Part shown: positions 28,042 to 36,733 of the stretch, one piece after another
Position numbering within the stretch: the stretch's first letter is position 1
How the letters are laid out: the number at the start of each line of letters is the position of its first letter
Notes under the pieces: model-generated
Seen by the model: only the letters and a program-made list of their open reading frames with translations
What the model was told of the DNA's origin: nothing
The model's database searches: none
Made by a program: the position numbers and the translations under genes
Assembly (NCBI GenBank): GCA_030537145.1
Contig: JAUNON010000004.1
Location: 35,617-99,616 of the forward strand
Direction of reading: 5' to 3'
From: Lachnospiraceae bacterium
GTDB taxonomy: Bacteria; Bacillota; Clostridia; Lachnospirales; Lachnospiraceae
DNA: 64,000 nt

Positions 28042-28503
28042 TCAGCTCTCCGTATGTTTTTGAAAAGCAGCACGGTCCAGATATCCCTGCAGGATATAGA
28101 CTGCTGCAATCTGATCTACATAATCCTTCCGTTTTTCTCTTCGCACACCGGCCTCCATCAGGGTACGGTTTGCAGCTACCGTGGTAAGACGCTCGTCCCA
28201 CATCTCCACCGGCAGTCCCGTTCTCTGCTTCAGCTTTTCTCCAAAGGCCAAAGATTTTTCAGCCCTGTCTCCCACAGAATTGTTCATGTTTTTCGGAAAG
28301 CCCAGAACGATCCTGGTAACATGATACTCTGCGATCAGTGCTTCAATCCGCGCCAGTGTCTGGCGAAGCTTATTCTCGGATGTTCTTCGTATGATCTCAA
28401 TCCCCTGGGCAGTCAGTCCCAGTCCGTCGCTCACTGCCACTCCGACTGTCTTTGAGCCGTAATCCAGCCCCATAATGATTTCCTGTTTTACTTCTGCTGC
28501 CAT
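28042..28503 (-). CDS. ruvX: Putative pre-16S rRNA nuclease / Holliday junction resolvase RuvX (YqgF)
   Basis: The product is 153 residues. It has the YqgF RNase H-like fold: [18 protein letters not shown] at the N-terminus (first catalytic Asp), [18 protein letters not shown], the conserved [10 protein letters not shown], and [16 protein letters not shown] at the end. The family has been shown to mature the 5' end of 16S rRNA in E. coli. Its start overlaps the end of ireB by 16 bases, so the two are translationally coupled, the usual Firmicute arrangement. Confidence 0.95.
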   Translation of the reverse strand: MAAEVKQEIIMGLDYGSKTVGVAVSDGLGLTAQGIEIIRRTSENKLRQTLARIEALIAEYHVTRIVLGFPKNMNNSVGDRAEKSLAFGEKLKQRTGLPVEMWDERLTTVAANRTLMEAGVRREKRKDYVDQIAAVYILQGYLDRAAFQKHTES

Positions 28504-28757
28504 GACTTATTCCGAATGTACTCCTTCAGCAGTTCTTCCACCAGCTCATCCCGCTCTACCTTCATAATCATGCTTCTGGCATTTTTATGACTCGTAATAT
28601 AGGTAGGATCACCGGACATAATATATCCTACGATCTGACTCACCGGATTGTACCCTTTTTCCGCCATCGCACTGTAAACGATCTCCAGCACGCTCTTTAC
28701 TCTGGTCTCCGGATCCGTGCTGACTTTAAAATATTGTGTATTGTTGATTTCAGCCAT
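28488..28757 (-). CDS. IreB family regulatory phosphoprotein
   Basis: The product is 89 residues. It follows the UPF0297 pattern closely: NNTQYFKV near the start, [39 protein letters not shown] and [11 protein letters not shown]. In Enterococcus IreB is phosphorylated by the kinase IreK and affects cephalosporin resistance. The N-terminal threonine region carrying the phosphosites is present ([14 protein letters not shown]). It leads the ireB-ruvX-DUF1292 block. Confidence 0.92.
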   Translation of the reverse strand: MAEINNTQYFKVSTDPETRVKSVLEIVYSAMAEKGYNPVSQIVGYIMSGDPTYITSHKNARSMIMKVERDELVEELLKEYIRNKSWQQK

Positions 28758-28847
28758 CTTATCACGCCCTTACTTAAAACTTAGCAGCTCTCTTATCCGC
28801 TTTCCCGAATTCCTATCCAATTCAGATTTTATTTTAATATAAATATG

Positions 28848-30236
28848 TCAATTAATCAATCCTTTTTCCAAATTCCTTTTGGGCGCAAAAAGCAGGTATC
28901 CTTCCTGCGCCTCCGCCTGCAGGGTACCGGATAAAATCTGATTTTCGCAGTTGCCGTCAGCCGGGATCACGGCACGGATATATTCTTTTGTATATCCCAC
29001 ATAGTATTCCCCGCTTTTCAGAGAAAGTTTCTCCTCGAAAAGGATCTCACAGTCCCTGCCGATCCATTCCTGCTCAAATGCAGCCTTATTTTTCCTGTTC
29101 AGTTCCAGAAGCACGTCACTGCGGGCCGCCTTCACGGCCTCAGTAACCTGCCCCGGCATTTCCGCCGCCCGGGTGCCCTTCCTTTTGGAATATTTGAAAA
29201 TGTGCGTCTCATAAAGCTTCGCTTTCTCCAGGAAGGATACGGTCTGCGCAAATTCCTCCTCCGTCTCTCCCGGGAAGCCTACGATTACATCTGTGGTCAG
29301 GGCAGGCCGGTCAAAATAGTCCCGCAGAATGCCGCAACGCTTCAAATATTCCTCCGCCGTGTATCTGCGGTTCATCCGCTTCAGCACCGTATCGCAGCCG
29401 CTCTGCAGAGACAGATGAAAATGAGGGCAAAGCTTGGGCAGACGGCTCATAGCTGCAGCAAACTCCTCCGTTACAATTCCCGGCTCCAGCGACCCCAGCC
29501 GGATTCTGCTTATGCCTTCTATCTCATGAACCTGCCGGATCAGCTCCGTCAGACTGCTGTCCTGATCGGTTCCGTAGGAGCTTAAATGGATTCCGGTCAG
29601 CACCACCTCCCGAACGCCGTTTTCTGTCAACGCCCGAATCTCCCGGAGTACCTCCGAAAGCTCCCGGCTTCTGGCCCGCCCTCTGGCATAGGGAATGATG
29701 CAGTAGCTGCAAAACTGGTTGCATCCGTCCTGCACCTTAATATAAGCTCTGGTGTGCGCCTCTGTCCGGGTAATAAAAAGCGATTCATATTCCTTCGTAT
29801 GATTCACATCAATGATCTGCTCTGACGGACAGGACTCCTGCGGTCCGGCTCCTGCTGCCGCGCTTTGCCGTTCCTGCTCTGCCTCATATTCCTGCAGCAC
29901 CGCTGCCAGGTCCTTCTTCCGATTATTCCCAAGAATGATATCTGCCTCCACCGCCAGGCCGGTTCGTTCCTTTGCCGTCTGCACATAGCAGCCCGCCGCC
30001 ACCACAATCGCATTCGGATTCAGCTTCTTTGCCCTATGAAGCATCTGCCTGGATTTCCGGTCTGCAATATTTGTGACAGAGCAGGTATTGATGACGTATA
30101 CATCCGCTCCGGGCTCAAAGGGCACAATCTCATAGCCTGCCTGCTCCAGAAGCTGCTGCATCGCTTCCGTCTCATATGCATTTACCTTGCACCCCAGATT
30201 ATGAAGCGCCGCTTTTTTTCCGTTTTTTTTCATCAT
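28848..30236 (-). CDS. mtaB: tRNA t6A37 methylthiotransferase MtaB
   Basis: MtaB adds a methylthio group to t6A37 of tRNAs that read ANN codons. The product is 462 residues. The N-terminal UPF0004 domain has LGCKVNAYETEAM and VINTCSVTNIADRKSRQ with the three Cys of the auxiliary cluster; the radical-SAM motif is CNQFCSYCIIPYARGR (CxxxCxxC); a C-terminal TRAM domain follows from about residue 385. Residues about 110-135 carry an Ala/Gln/Glu-rich linker (EAEQERQSAAAGAG). The ATG has AAGGAG eight bases upstream. Confidence 0.95.
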   Translation of the reverse strand: MMKKNGKKAALHNLGCKVNAYETEAMQQLLEQAGYEIVPFEPGADVYVINTCSVTNIADRKSRQMLHRAKKLNPNAIVVAAGCYVQTAKERTGLAVEADIILGNNRKKDLAAVLQEYEAEQERQSAAAGAGPQESCPSEQIIDVNHTKEYESLFITRTEAHTRAYIKVQDGCNQFCSYCIIPYARGRARSRELSEVLREIRALTENGVREVVLTGIHLSSYGTDQDSSLTELIRQVHEIEGISRIRLGSLEPGIVTEEFAAAMSRLPKLCPHFHLSLQSGCDTVLKRMNRRYTAEEYLKRCGILRDYFDRPALTTDVIVGFPGETEEEFAQTVSFLEKAKLYETHIFKYSKRKGTRAAEMPGQVTEAVKAARSDVLLELNRKNKAAFEQEWIGRDCEILFEEKLSLKSGEYYVGYTKEYIRAVIPADGNCENQILSGTLQAEAQEGYLLFAPKRNLEKGLIN

Positions 30237-30375
30237 TGCTTTCGCTCCTTCGCGTTCCCGTTCCCTGCGGCAATTCCAATGCCATTCCCGCCGCCGGGTA
30301 TCTTTTCCCTTCGGCGCTTCAACATTTCGCCGATTTTTCTGCCCGCATCCCGCCCCAACTTATCCAGTTTTTATC

Positions 30376-30404
30376 TTGACTTTTATTATTATTAACGTTA
30401 AGAT
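30376..30404 (+). promoter_or_regulatory. Promoter of the HPr-like gene
   Basis: TTGACT (30376-30381), a 17-base spacer and TAAGAT (30399-30404). It leads directly to the short leader and GGAGG site of the HPr-like gene and points away from mtaB. Confidence 0.55.
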
Positions 30405-30445
30405 ATGCGTATAAATCACTTTATATCTTATGGAGGAAATGGCGA

Positions 30446-30676
30446 ATGAAAACAGTTCAGATTTCATTAAATTCGATTGACAAGGTAAAATCTTTCGTCA
30501 ATGATATTACAAAATTTAACTATGACTTCGATTTAGTATCCGGAAGATATGTCATTGATGCCAAATCAATTATGGGAATTTTCAGCCTGGATCTGTCCAA
30601 ACCGATTGACCTGAGCATTCACGCAGAAGATGACATTGATGAGATCCTCGAAACCCTGAAGCCGTACCTGATTTAA
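30446..30676 (+). CDS. HPr-like protein lacking the phosphocarrier histidine
   Basis: The product is 76 residues with a good ribosome binding site (GGAGG). It has the HPr fold pattern, with the regulatory-serine helix YVIDAKSIMGIFSLDL, where Ser41 corresponds to Ser46 of HPr, and a C-terminal helix DIDEILETLKPYL. The N-terminal loop that normally reads GLHARPA is replaced by SIDKVKSFVND, so there is no His15 and no PTS phosphotransfer. This resembles the Crh situation: a regulatory HPr paralogue that could be phosphorylated on serine by HPr kinase and act with CcpA. That role is inference. It is one of few plus-strand genes here. Confidence 0.8.
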   Translation: MKTVQISLNSIDKVKSFVNDITKFNYDFDLVSGRYVIDAKSIMGIFSLDLSKPIDLSIHAEDDIDEILETLKPYLI

Positions 30677-30708
30677 CTGCAGCCCCCCCTGAGGGGAAGT
30701 ATATTCCG

Positions 30709-30738
30709 TCCCTGGGCCATCCGCCCAGGGATTTTTTT
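30709..30738 (+). terminator. Terminator of the HPr-like gene
   Basis: CCCTGGGC paired with GCCCAGGG around a five-base loop, followed by ATTTTTTT, 33 bases after the stop codon. Confidence 0.9.
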
Positions 30739-30739
30739 G

Positions 30740-30971
30740 TATAAGTCCAGTCTCAAAGCAGAGACGGATGGGCTGCTGGCAGGCCATTCCGGCTATGCTT
30801 TCGAGACGACAACAGGTATGAGGAAGCAGGGCGGTTAGCCCGAATTCCGAATAGCTGTAGGATTGCGGAAGCACAAAGTGCGGAGCAATCCGTGGACTTA
30901 TATTATTCGTGGCAGTCCAGTCTCAAAGCAGAGACGGATGGACTGCTGGCAGACCATTCCGGCTATGCTTT
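30740..30971. repeat. 58-bp direct repeat with internal inverted repeats
   Basis: Two copies of one 58-base unit lie at 30744-30801 and 30914-30971, starting AGTCCAGTCTCAAAGCAGAG and differing at two positions. Each unit contains the small hairpin GTCTC-AAAGCA-GAGAC. The first copy is also the left part of a larger palindromic unit: TATAAGTCCA at 30740-30749 is matched by TGGACTTATA at 30893-30902, with a GGATTGC...GCAATCC hairpin just inside. It fills the gap between the HPr-like terminator and the 3' end of thiI; the second copy ends six bases from the thiI stop codon. No protein gene is seen in it. Confidence 0.85.
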
Positions 30972-30977
30972 TGCATT

Positions 30978-32156
30978 CTATTCTATATGAATCACTTCCG
31001 CAGTCTCAATCGCCGTCTGCACCAGCTCTTCGATCTTTTCTGACAACTTCAGCTCCGAGCGCCGGATGACGTTCAGATTCGGCTTTGTTACCGGATGCTT
31101 TGCCACAAAGATGGTACAGCAGTCCTCAAAGGGCAGGATCGATGTTTCGTAGGTCCCGATTTTTTCTGAAATATCTACGATATCCTGCTTATCGAAGGCG
31201 ATCAGCGGCCGGAATACCGGCATGGTGCACACCTCATTGGTGGCCGCCAGGCTCTGCATCGTCTGACTGGCTACCTGTCCGATGCTCTCTCCGGTCACAA
31301 GGGACAGACATTTCTTCTCCCTGGCAAAATGCTCCGCCAGCCGCATCATATACCGGCGCATGATAATAGTCAGCTCCTCATGAGGGCACTTTTCATAGAT
31401 GTAAAGCTGAATATCTGTAAAATTCACCACATGCAGATCAATCGGGCCGGTATATCGGGCGATCTGTCTGGCCAGATCCACCACCTTCTGCTTGGCGCGC
31501 TCGCTGGTGTAGGGCGGTGCATGAAAATATGTGGCATCCAGGGTCACGCCGCGCTTGGAAATCATATAGCCGGCCACCGGACTGTCGATCCCGCCGGACA
31601 GCAACAGCATGGCCTTTCCGTTGGTTCCCACCGGCATTCCTCCCGGCCCCGGAATAATCTTGGAATAAATATAGATCTTTTCCCGGATTTCCACATGAAC
31701 CATGATCTCCGGCGTATGCACATCCACAGAGGACTCCGGAAACGCATCCAGAATCCTTCCCCCCAGATATGCATTGACCTCCATGGATTCTATGGGATAA
31801 TTCTTTCTGGCTCTTCTGGTATCGACCTTGAAGGTCTTTCCCTTCATATCATAAACGTCGGTAAGAAAAGCAATCACATCATTGCCTAATTCCTCCAACC
31901 CCTTATCTTCCGTTTTCATCACGGGGCAGATTCCCACAATACCGAATACCCGCTGCAATGCCTCAATGGTCTCGTCAAAATCAAAGAGCCCCTCCGCCTC
32001 TGCATAAATCCTTCCCTGTTCCCGGTATACATGAAAATCCCCGTCCGTCTTTTCCAGGGCACGGACGATCTGGCGCACCAACGCCTCCTCAAACAGATGG
32101 CGGTTCTTCCCTTTTATGCCGATTTCCCCGTATTTGATTAGAAATGTCTTAAACAT
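30978..32156 (-). CDS. thiI: tRNA 4-thiouridine synthase ThiI
   Basis: ThiI adenylates U8 of tRNA and accepts sulfur from a cysteine desulfurase to form 4-thiouridine; it may also serve thiamine synthesis. The product is 392 residues: N-terminal ferredoxin-like and THUMP domains (to about residue 165), then the PP-loop ATPase LLLSGGIDSPVAGYM, and the catalytic-cysteine region SILPFEDCCTIFVAKHP. There is no rhodanese domain, as normal in Firmicutes. The desulfurase gene lies 57 bases upstream, a standard pairing. Confidence 0.96.
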   Translation of the reverse strand: MFKTFLIKYGEIGIKGKNRHLFEEALVRQIVRALEKTDGDFHVYREQGRIYAEAEGLFDFDETIEALQRVFGIVGICPVMKTEDKGLEELGNDVIAFLTDVYDMKGKTFKVDTRRARKNYPIESMEVNAYLGGRILDAFPESSVDVHTPEIMVHVEIREKIYIYSKIIPGPGGMPVGTNGKAMLLLSGGIDSPVAGYMISKRGVTLDATYFHAPPYTSERAKQKVVDLARQIARYTGPIDLHVVNFTDIQLYIYEKCPHEELTIIMRRYMMRLAEHFAREKKCLSLVTGESIGQVASQTMQSLAATNEVCTMPVFRPLIAFDKQDIVDISEKIGTYETSILPFEDCCTIFVAKHPVTKPNLNVIRRSELKLSEKIEELVQTAIETAEVIHIE

Positions 32157-32213
32157 AATTCCTCCGTTTTCTTATCCATAAATTCCGGACACATTCCGTT
32201 CGCATTCCCCGGC

Positions 32214-33371
32214 TCAATGCCGTGTATACCTTCTCAGCATCGGCAGCAGCTCCTGCAATGCGGCCAGACAATAATCAATCTCCTCAAACGTGGTCTGTTC
32301 ACAGAAGCTGAACCGCAGCGTTGTCTCCAACAGCTCATGCTCCAGGTTGATCTCCTTTAGGACCGTGCTCACCGGAAGCTTCTTATTCGAAGAGCAGGCG
32401 GAGCCGGAGGAAACATAGATTTTCTTATCCTCCAATGCATGAAGCAGCACCTCGCTGCGCACGCCCCGAAAGCTGGCGCTGACAATATGGGGCGCCCCGG
32501 CTTCCCCAGCCTCATTGTTGACCTGCACATCCTCCAGTCCGGCCAGTCCGATCATCATTCTTTCCTTAACCGCATAGAGATGGGCAAGCTTTTCATCAAA
32601 ATTCCGGTAAGCCTCCTTTGCCGCCGCTCCCAGGCCTGCGATCCCCGGCACGTTATCCGTACCGGAACGCATTCCTCTCTGCTGGCCGCCTCCCAGAATC
32701 AGGGGATGCAGCTTTGTCTTTTCCTTCACATATAAAAATCCGCTTCCCTTAGGGCCGTGAATTTTGTGGCCGCTGACAGACAGCAGGTCGATCCCCAGCC
32801 TTTTGGGATAGATCCGGTACTTCCCGTAGGCCTGAATCGCATCCACATGAAACAGGATCCGGGGATCATATTCCTTTACTGTTTTTCCGATTTCTTCAAT
32901 GGGCTCCAACGCCCCTATCTCATTATTTACATACATCACCGAAACCAGAATCGTATCCCTGCGCAGCGCATTCTTCAGATCCTCCAGACTGATATGCCCT
33001 TTCCGGTCTACCGGAAGATACGTCACCTCAAAGCCCTGCTCCTCCAGAAACATCAATGGCTGGATCACTGCTGCATGTTCAATGGAGCTGGTAATGATAT
33101 GCTTTCCGGTGCGCTGGTTGGCCTGCGCCGCACCCATCAGCGCCCAGTTATTAGATTCTGTTCCGCCGGAGGTAAAATAAATCTCCTTTTCACTGACCTT
33201 CAGGGTGGCTGCGATGGTCTCTCTGGCCTCCCGCAGATACCGCTCAGCCTCCACGCCCTTCATATGTCTGGAAGAGGGATTGCCAAAATCCTCCATCATC
33301 GTCTTAACCACAATTTCTTTCACGCTTTCCAGACACCGGGTCGTGGCCGAATTATCCAAATATGCTTCCAT
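32214..33371 (-). CDS. Cysteine desulfurase (NifS/IscS family)
   Basis: This PLP enzyme releases sulfur from cysteine, here probably for ThiI. The product is 385 residues. MEAYLDNSATTRCLE opens the fold; FHVDAIQAYGK holds the PLP-ring Asp and SVSGHKIHGPKG the PLP lysine; the sulfur-accepting cysteine lies in VSSGSACSSNKKLPVS near residue 325. The ATG seven codons after the first possible one is chosen because the family normally starts MEAYLDN and AAAGGA is well placed. The operon is prmA, rsmE, this gene, thiI. Confidence 0.93.
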   Translation of the reverse strand: MEAYLDNSATTRCLESVKEIVVKTMMEDFGNPSSRHMKGVEAERYLREARETIAATLKVSEKEIYFTSGGTESNNWALMGAAQANQRTGKHIITSSIEHAAVIQPLMFLEEQGFEVTYLPVDRKGHISLEDLKNALRRDTILVSVMYVNNEIGALEPIEEIGKTVKEYDPRILFHVDAIQAYGKYRIYPKRLGIDLLSVSGHKIHGPKGSGFLYVKEKTKLHPLILGGGQQRGMRSGTDNVPGIAGLGAAAKEAYRNFDEKLAHLYAVKERMMIGLAGLEDVQVNNEAGEAGAPHIVSASFRGVRSEVLLHALEDKKIYVSSGSACSSNKKLPVSTVLKEINLEHELLETTLRFSFCEQTTFEEIDYCLAALQELLPMLRRYTRH

Positions 33372-33422
33372 TCCTATTTCCTTTCCATCCATGCGCCCTG
33401 CAAAGCATCCGGAACCGGATGC

Positions 33423-34166
33423 CTATTTCTCCTCCAGCCGGAACATCAGCGCCGACAGCACACACATCCCGGCTGTCTCTGTCCGAAGGATCCTCCGGCC
33501 CAGCGTAATCGCCTGTGCCCCCTGCCGCAGGGCCATCTCCACTTCCGCTTCCTCAAAGCCGCCCTCCGGCCCGATGAAAATACCCACTGACTGACCGGGC
33601 TGTATCCGGGCCAGAATCTCCCTGGTCCTGTCCATATCCTGGGCCAGCTCATAGGGAATCAGCTTCACATCCAGATCCCTTGCATACTCCAGCGCCTCCC
33701 CAAAGGACATGACCCGGCTTACGGCAGGAATGATCATCCGCTTAGACTGCTTTGCCGCACTCTCGGATATGGCATTCCAGCGTTTCCGCTTCGCCTCTTC
33801 CTTCCTGGCATCCAGCTTTACTACCGCCCGCTTTGTGGCTACGGGAATGATCTCATATGCGCCCAGCTCCACCGCCTTCTGAATAATCAGCTCCATTTTA
33901 TCGCTTTTGGGCAGTCCCTGAAACAGATAAAGCCTGGAAGGCAGCTCCACGCCGTTTTCCTCCACCCACAGGATCCTGGCCCTTACCGTCTCGTCCGAAA
34001 GCTCTGTCAATTCACACCGGTAATCCATCTTATCCAGCCCGGTACACAGACGCACCTGTTCTCCCGGCTTCATACGCAGCACATTTTTAATATGATTCAC
34101 ATCCGGGCCTTCAATCACAATCTCCTTTTCCCCGATCTGATCCGGAGACACAAAAAAATGATACAT
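33423..34166 (-). CDS. rsmE: 16S rRNA m3U1498 methyltransferase RsmE
   Basis: RsmE methylates U1498 of 16S rRNA. The product is 247 residues. The N-terminal PUA-like domain starts MYHFFVSPDQIG; the C-terminal SPOUT knot has VGIFIGPEGGFEEAEVEMA and ITLGRRILRTETAGMCVLSAL, the SAM-binding signature. The ATG sits two bases after the prmA stop codon, with AGAAAGG upstream inside prmA, so the pair is translationally coupled. Confidence 0.95.
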   Translation of the reverse strand: MYHFFVSPDQIGEKEIVIEGPDVNHIKNVLRMKPGEQVRLCTGLDKMDYRCELTELSDETVRARILWVEENGVELPSRLYLFQGLPKSDKMELIIQKAVELGAYEIIPVATKRAVVKLDARKEEAKRKRWNAISESAAKQSKRMIIPAVSRVMSFGEALEYARDLDVKLIPYELAQDMDRTREILARIQPGQSVGIFIGPEGGFEEAEVEMALRQGAQAITLGRRILRTETAGMCVLSALMFRLEEK

Positions 34167-34168
34167 GA

Positions 34169-35122
34169 TCAAACCTTTCTGGCCGTTACAGACACCCATT
34201 CTCCCTGATGCGTAACCTCCACGACCTCCAGACCGGCAGCCCTTACTGCTTTCACCACCGTCTCTTCCTTCTCGTCAATAATCCCGGAAGTAATATAAAT
34301 GCCGCCCTTTTTCATCTGGTGAACGATCACAGGGGTCAGAGGAACCAGCACATCCGCCAGGATATTGGCAGTCACAATGTCATACCTTTCATAGCCTGCC
34401 GCATCCTGCACCGCCTTGTCATCAATGATATTGCCGATCATCACGTCCATGGCGCCCTCCGGAATCTGATTGGCCTCCAGATTTTCTTTTGCGGCAGAGA
34501 TCGCACAGGGGTCCAGATCCGTCCCCAGCGCATGCCTTGCTCCCAGCTTCAGGGCAACAATGGACAGAATGCCGCTTCCGGTGCCCACATCCAGCAGCTG
34601 TGTATCCTCTGTCACATATTTTTTCAACTGGCGCATACAAAGCTGGGTCGTCTCATGCATACCGGTGCCAAACGCCGTGCCCGGATCAATATGGATCACC
34701 ATCTTGTCCCTATCCTCCGGCTTCATCTCCTCCCAGGATGGAATGATCAGGATATCGTCCACATAAAACTGATGAAAATACTGCTTCCAGTTATTGATCC
34801 AATCCTTATCCTCCGTCTGTGACTCCTCAATCGTACCTGCTCCAATATCCATAAACCGGCGCAGATCGTCCAGCTCTTCTCTTACCCGCTTCAGAATCGC
34901 TTCCTTATCCGCATCCTCTTCCAGATAAAAGCTCAAATAAGCGATACCGTCATCTGCCGGGCCATCCGGCAGGATATCCACAAACATCTGCTGCTTGTCC
35001 TGCTCCGTCAAAGGCACCTTATCCTCGATCTCCACGCCTTCCACTCCGGCATCCGCCAGAGAAGAGATCACGATATCCTCCGCAGCAGTCAATGTTTTTA
35101 ATCGAAATTTATTCCAGCGCAT
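34169..35122 (-). CDS. prmA: Ribosomal protein L11 methyltransferase PrmA
   Basis: PrmA trimethylates ribosomal protein L11. The product is 317 residues. The N-terminal substrate-recognition domain is followed by a linker and the Rossmann methyltransferase with MVIHIDPGTAFGTGMHETTQ (residues about 145-165), LLDVGTGSGILSIVALKLGA and VTANILADVL. The length is normal. It heads a four-gene series prmA-rsmE-cysteine desulfurase-thiI, all on the minus strand. Confidence 0.95.
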   Translation of the reverse strand: MRWNKFRLKTLTAAEDIVISSLADAGVEGVEIEDKVPLTEQDKQQMFVDILPDGPADDGIAYLSFYLEEDADKEAILKRVREELDDLRRFMDIGAGTIEESQTEDKDWINNWKQYFHQFYVDDILIIPSWEEMKPEDRDKMVIHIDPGTAFGTGMHETTQLCMRQLKKYVTEDTQLLDVGTGSGILSIVALKLGARHALGTDLDPCAISAAKENLEANQIPEGAMDVMIGNIIDDKAVQDAAGYERYDIVTANILADVLVPLTPVIVHQMKKGGIYITSGIIDEKEETVVKAVRAAGLEVVEVTHQGEWVSVTARKV

Positions 35123-35365
35123 CCTTTTCCCCGTTTTCCCGCAGCCGTCTCATATCCGTCCGGCTACGCCTCTTCTATCATTCATTCAGCATCTCATTCT
35201 TTCGCAGCTTCCCCGCTGCTCCTGCTGACAGTCAGCATTTATTGTAGTATATATACGATAGAATTTCAAGAACAAAAGTGTGCTTCGCACACTCCCGCAT
35301 TCCCATATTTCGACAGCACAGCTTTTGTTCCGCGCGCATATCTGCGCATCGTTTGCCCGAAGGGC

Positions 35366-35481
35366 TTTTATCTCATAGGAAAGTCACATACTTTGGCACT
35401 TTAAAGCAACAATGTCTTTCCTATGAGATAAAAAATGCCTTCTCCCCTGCCCCTCAATCTCGATGGGAGAAGGCATTTTTT
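35366..35481. repeat. Modular intergenic repeat, copy 2
   Basis: Block C (35366-35433) is an inverted repeat with perfect 18-base arms, TTTTATCTCATAGGAAAG and its complement, around a 32-base loop. Block A (35430-35481) follows directly, with perfect 17-base arms AAAAAATGCCTTCTCCC and complement. The sequence continues GCGCCGGATGCAGA as in copies 1 and 3. The order (C then A) differs from copies 1 and 3 (A, B, C). It occupies the centre of the 457-base gap between galE and prmA; the remainder of that gap (35123-35365) shows no gene. Confidence 0.85.
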
Positions 35482-35526
35482 GCGCCGGATGCAGAGCTTT
35501 GCAAATGAGATTTTGCGGCAGCCCCA

Positions 35527-35565
35527 TCAAAAACAGGGACCGCAGCAATTTTTTGCCGCAGCCCC
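35527..35565 (-). terminator. Terminator downstream of galE
   Basis: On the minus strand GGGGCTGCGGCAA pairs, with some G-U pairs, with TTGCTGCGGTCCC, followed by TGTTTTT. A second partial stem copy (GGGGCTGCCGCAAAATCTC) follows at once, as if the element were duplicated. It is 14 bases after the galE stop codon. Confidence 0.65.
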
Positions 35566-35579
35566 TGAGGGAAAGTTTT

Positions 35580-36596
35580 CTATTCCTGATATCCGTTGGG
35601 ATTCTTCTGCTGCCAGTTCCAGGAGTCGGCGCACATCTCATCAATGCCGTACTCTGCCTCCCAGCCCAGCTCCTTTTTCGCCTTAGAGGGATCGCAGTAA
35701 CAGGTAGCGATATCTCCGGCCCGTCTGGGTTTGATCTGATATTTGATGGCATGTCCGCAGGCCTTCTCGAAGGCTGCCACCACCTGAAGCACGCTGTAGC
35801 CGTGTCCGGTGCCCAGATTGTAAACGCTGACGCCTTCCTTCTCCGCCAGCTTCTGGATCGCCTTCACATGGCCCCTGGCCAGATCTACCACATGAATGTA
35901 GTCCCGGACACCGGTTCCGTCCGGCGTATCGTAATCATTACCGAACACACCCAAGCATTCCAGCTTTCCGATGGCCACCTGCGCCACATAAGGAAGCAGA
36001 TTGTTGGGAATTCCTTTGGGATCCTCGCCCATCAGGCCGCTCTTATGGGCGCCGATCGGATTAAAGTAGCGCAGCAGGATCACATTCCATTCCGGATCGG
36101 CCTTCTGAATATCGGTCAGCACCTGCTCCAGCATCCATTTTGTCCATCCGTAGGGATTGGTGCAGATTCCCTTGGGGCATTCCTCCGTGATCGGCACGAA
36201 AGCAGGATCCCCGTAAACCGTAGCGGAGGAGCTGAAAATAATGTTCTTTACCCCGTGGTTTCTCATCACATCGCACAGGGTCAGCGTTCCGGCCAGATTG
36301 TTGGAATAATATTCGATCGGCTTTGCAACCGACTCTCCCACAGCCTTTAATCCGGCAAAGTGAATCACCGCATCCACCTTTTCCCGGTCAAAAATCTCGT
36401 TCATGGCCTGACGGTCGCAGATATCTGCTTTATAAAAGACCAGATCCTTCCCGGTAATCTGTTTTACACGGTCCAGCGCTTTTTCGCTGGCATTATAAAG
36501 GTTATCCACCACAACGACCTCATATCCGGCCTCCAGCAGCTCCACACATGTATGGCTTCCGATATAACCGGCGCCGCCTGTTACTAAAATTCTCAT
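35580..36596 (-). CDS. galE: UDP-glucose 4-epimerase
   Basis: GalE interconverts UDP-glucose and UDP-galactose. The product is 338 residues. The NAD site ILVTGGAGYIGSHTCVELLE is at the N-terminus, the serine/tyrosine catalytic region is SSSATVYGDPAF and NPYGWTKWMLEQ (YxxxK), and the sugar-binding C-terminal part is intact. The gene lies 137 bases after galK on the same strand. No galT is present, so galactose-1-phosphate uridylyltransferase must be elsewhere. GalE may also supply UDP-galactose to the surface polysaccharide locus. Confidence 0.95.
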   Translation of the reverse strand: MRILVTGGAGYIGSHTCVELLEAGYEVVVVDNLYNASEKALDRVKQITGKDLVFYKADICDRQAMNEIFDREKVDAVIHFAGLKAVGESVAKPIEYYSNNLAGTLTLCDVMRNHGVKNIIFSSSATVYGDPAFVPITEECPKGICTNPYGWTKWMLEQVLTDIQKADPEWNVILLRYFNPIGAHKSGLMGEDPKGIPNNLLPYVAQVAIGKLECLGVFGNDYDTPDGTGVRDYIHVVDLARGHVKAIQKLAEKEGVSVYNLGTGHGYSVLQVVAAFEKACGHAIKYQIKPRRAGDIATCYCDPSKAKKELGWEAEYGIDEMCADSWNWQQKNPNGYQE

Positions 36597-36733
36597 AAAA
36601 CCGCTCCTTTCCGGGCATTCCTTTTGTTATGCCCGCTGTATTGTTTCTCATGACGTGCCTGTTGAGCACCCTCAAAGCTACATTCCGTTCCTTATTTTCC
36701 GCAGCAATCCTCCGTTCCTGTCTGCTGCGCCGG

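Noticed and set aside
30740..30971. CRISPR array
   Set aside because: Only two repeat copies exist, the unit is 58 bases and the distance between them is over 100 bases; no cas genes are present.
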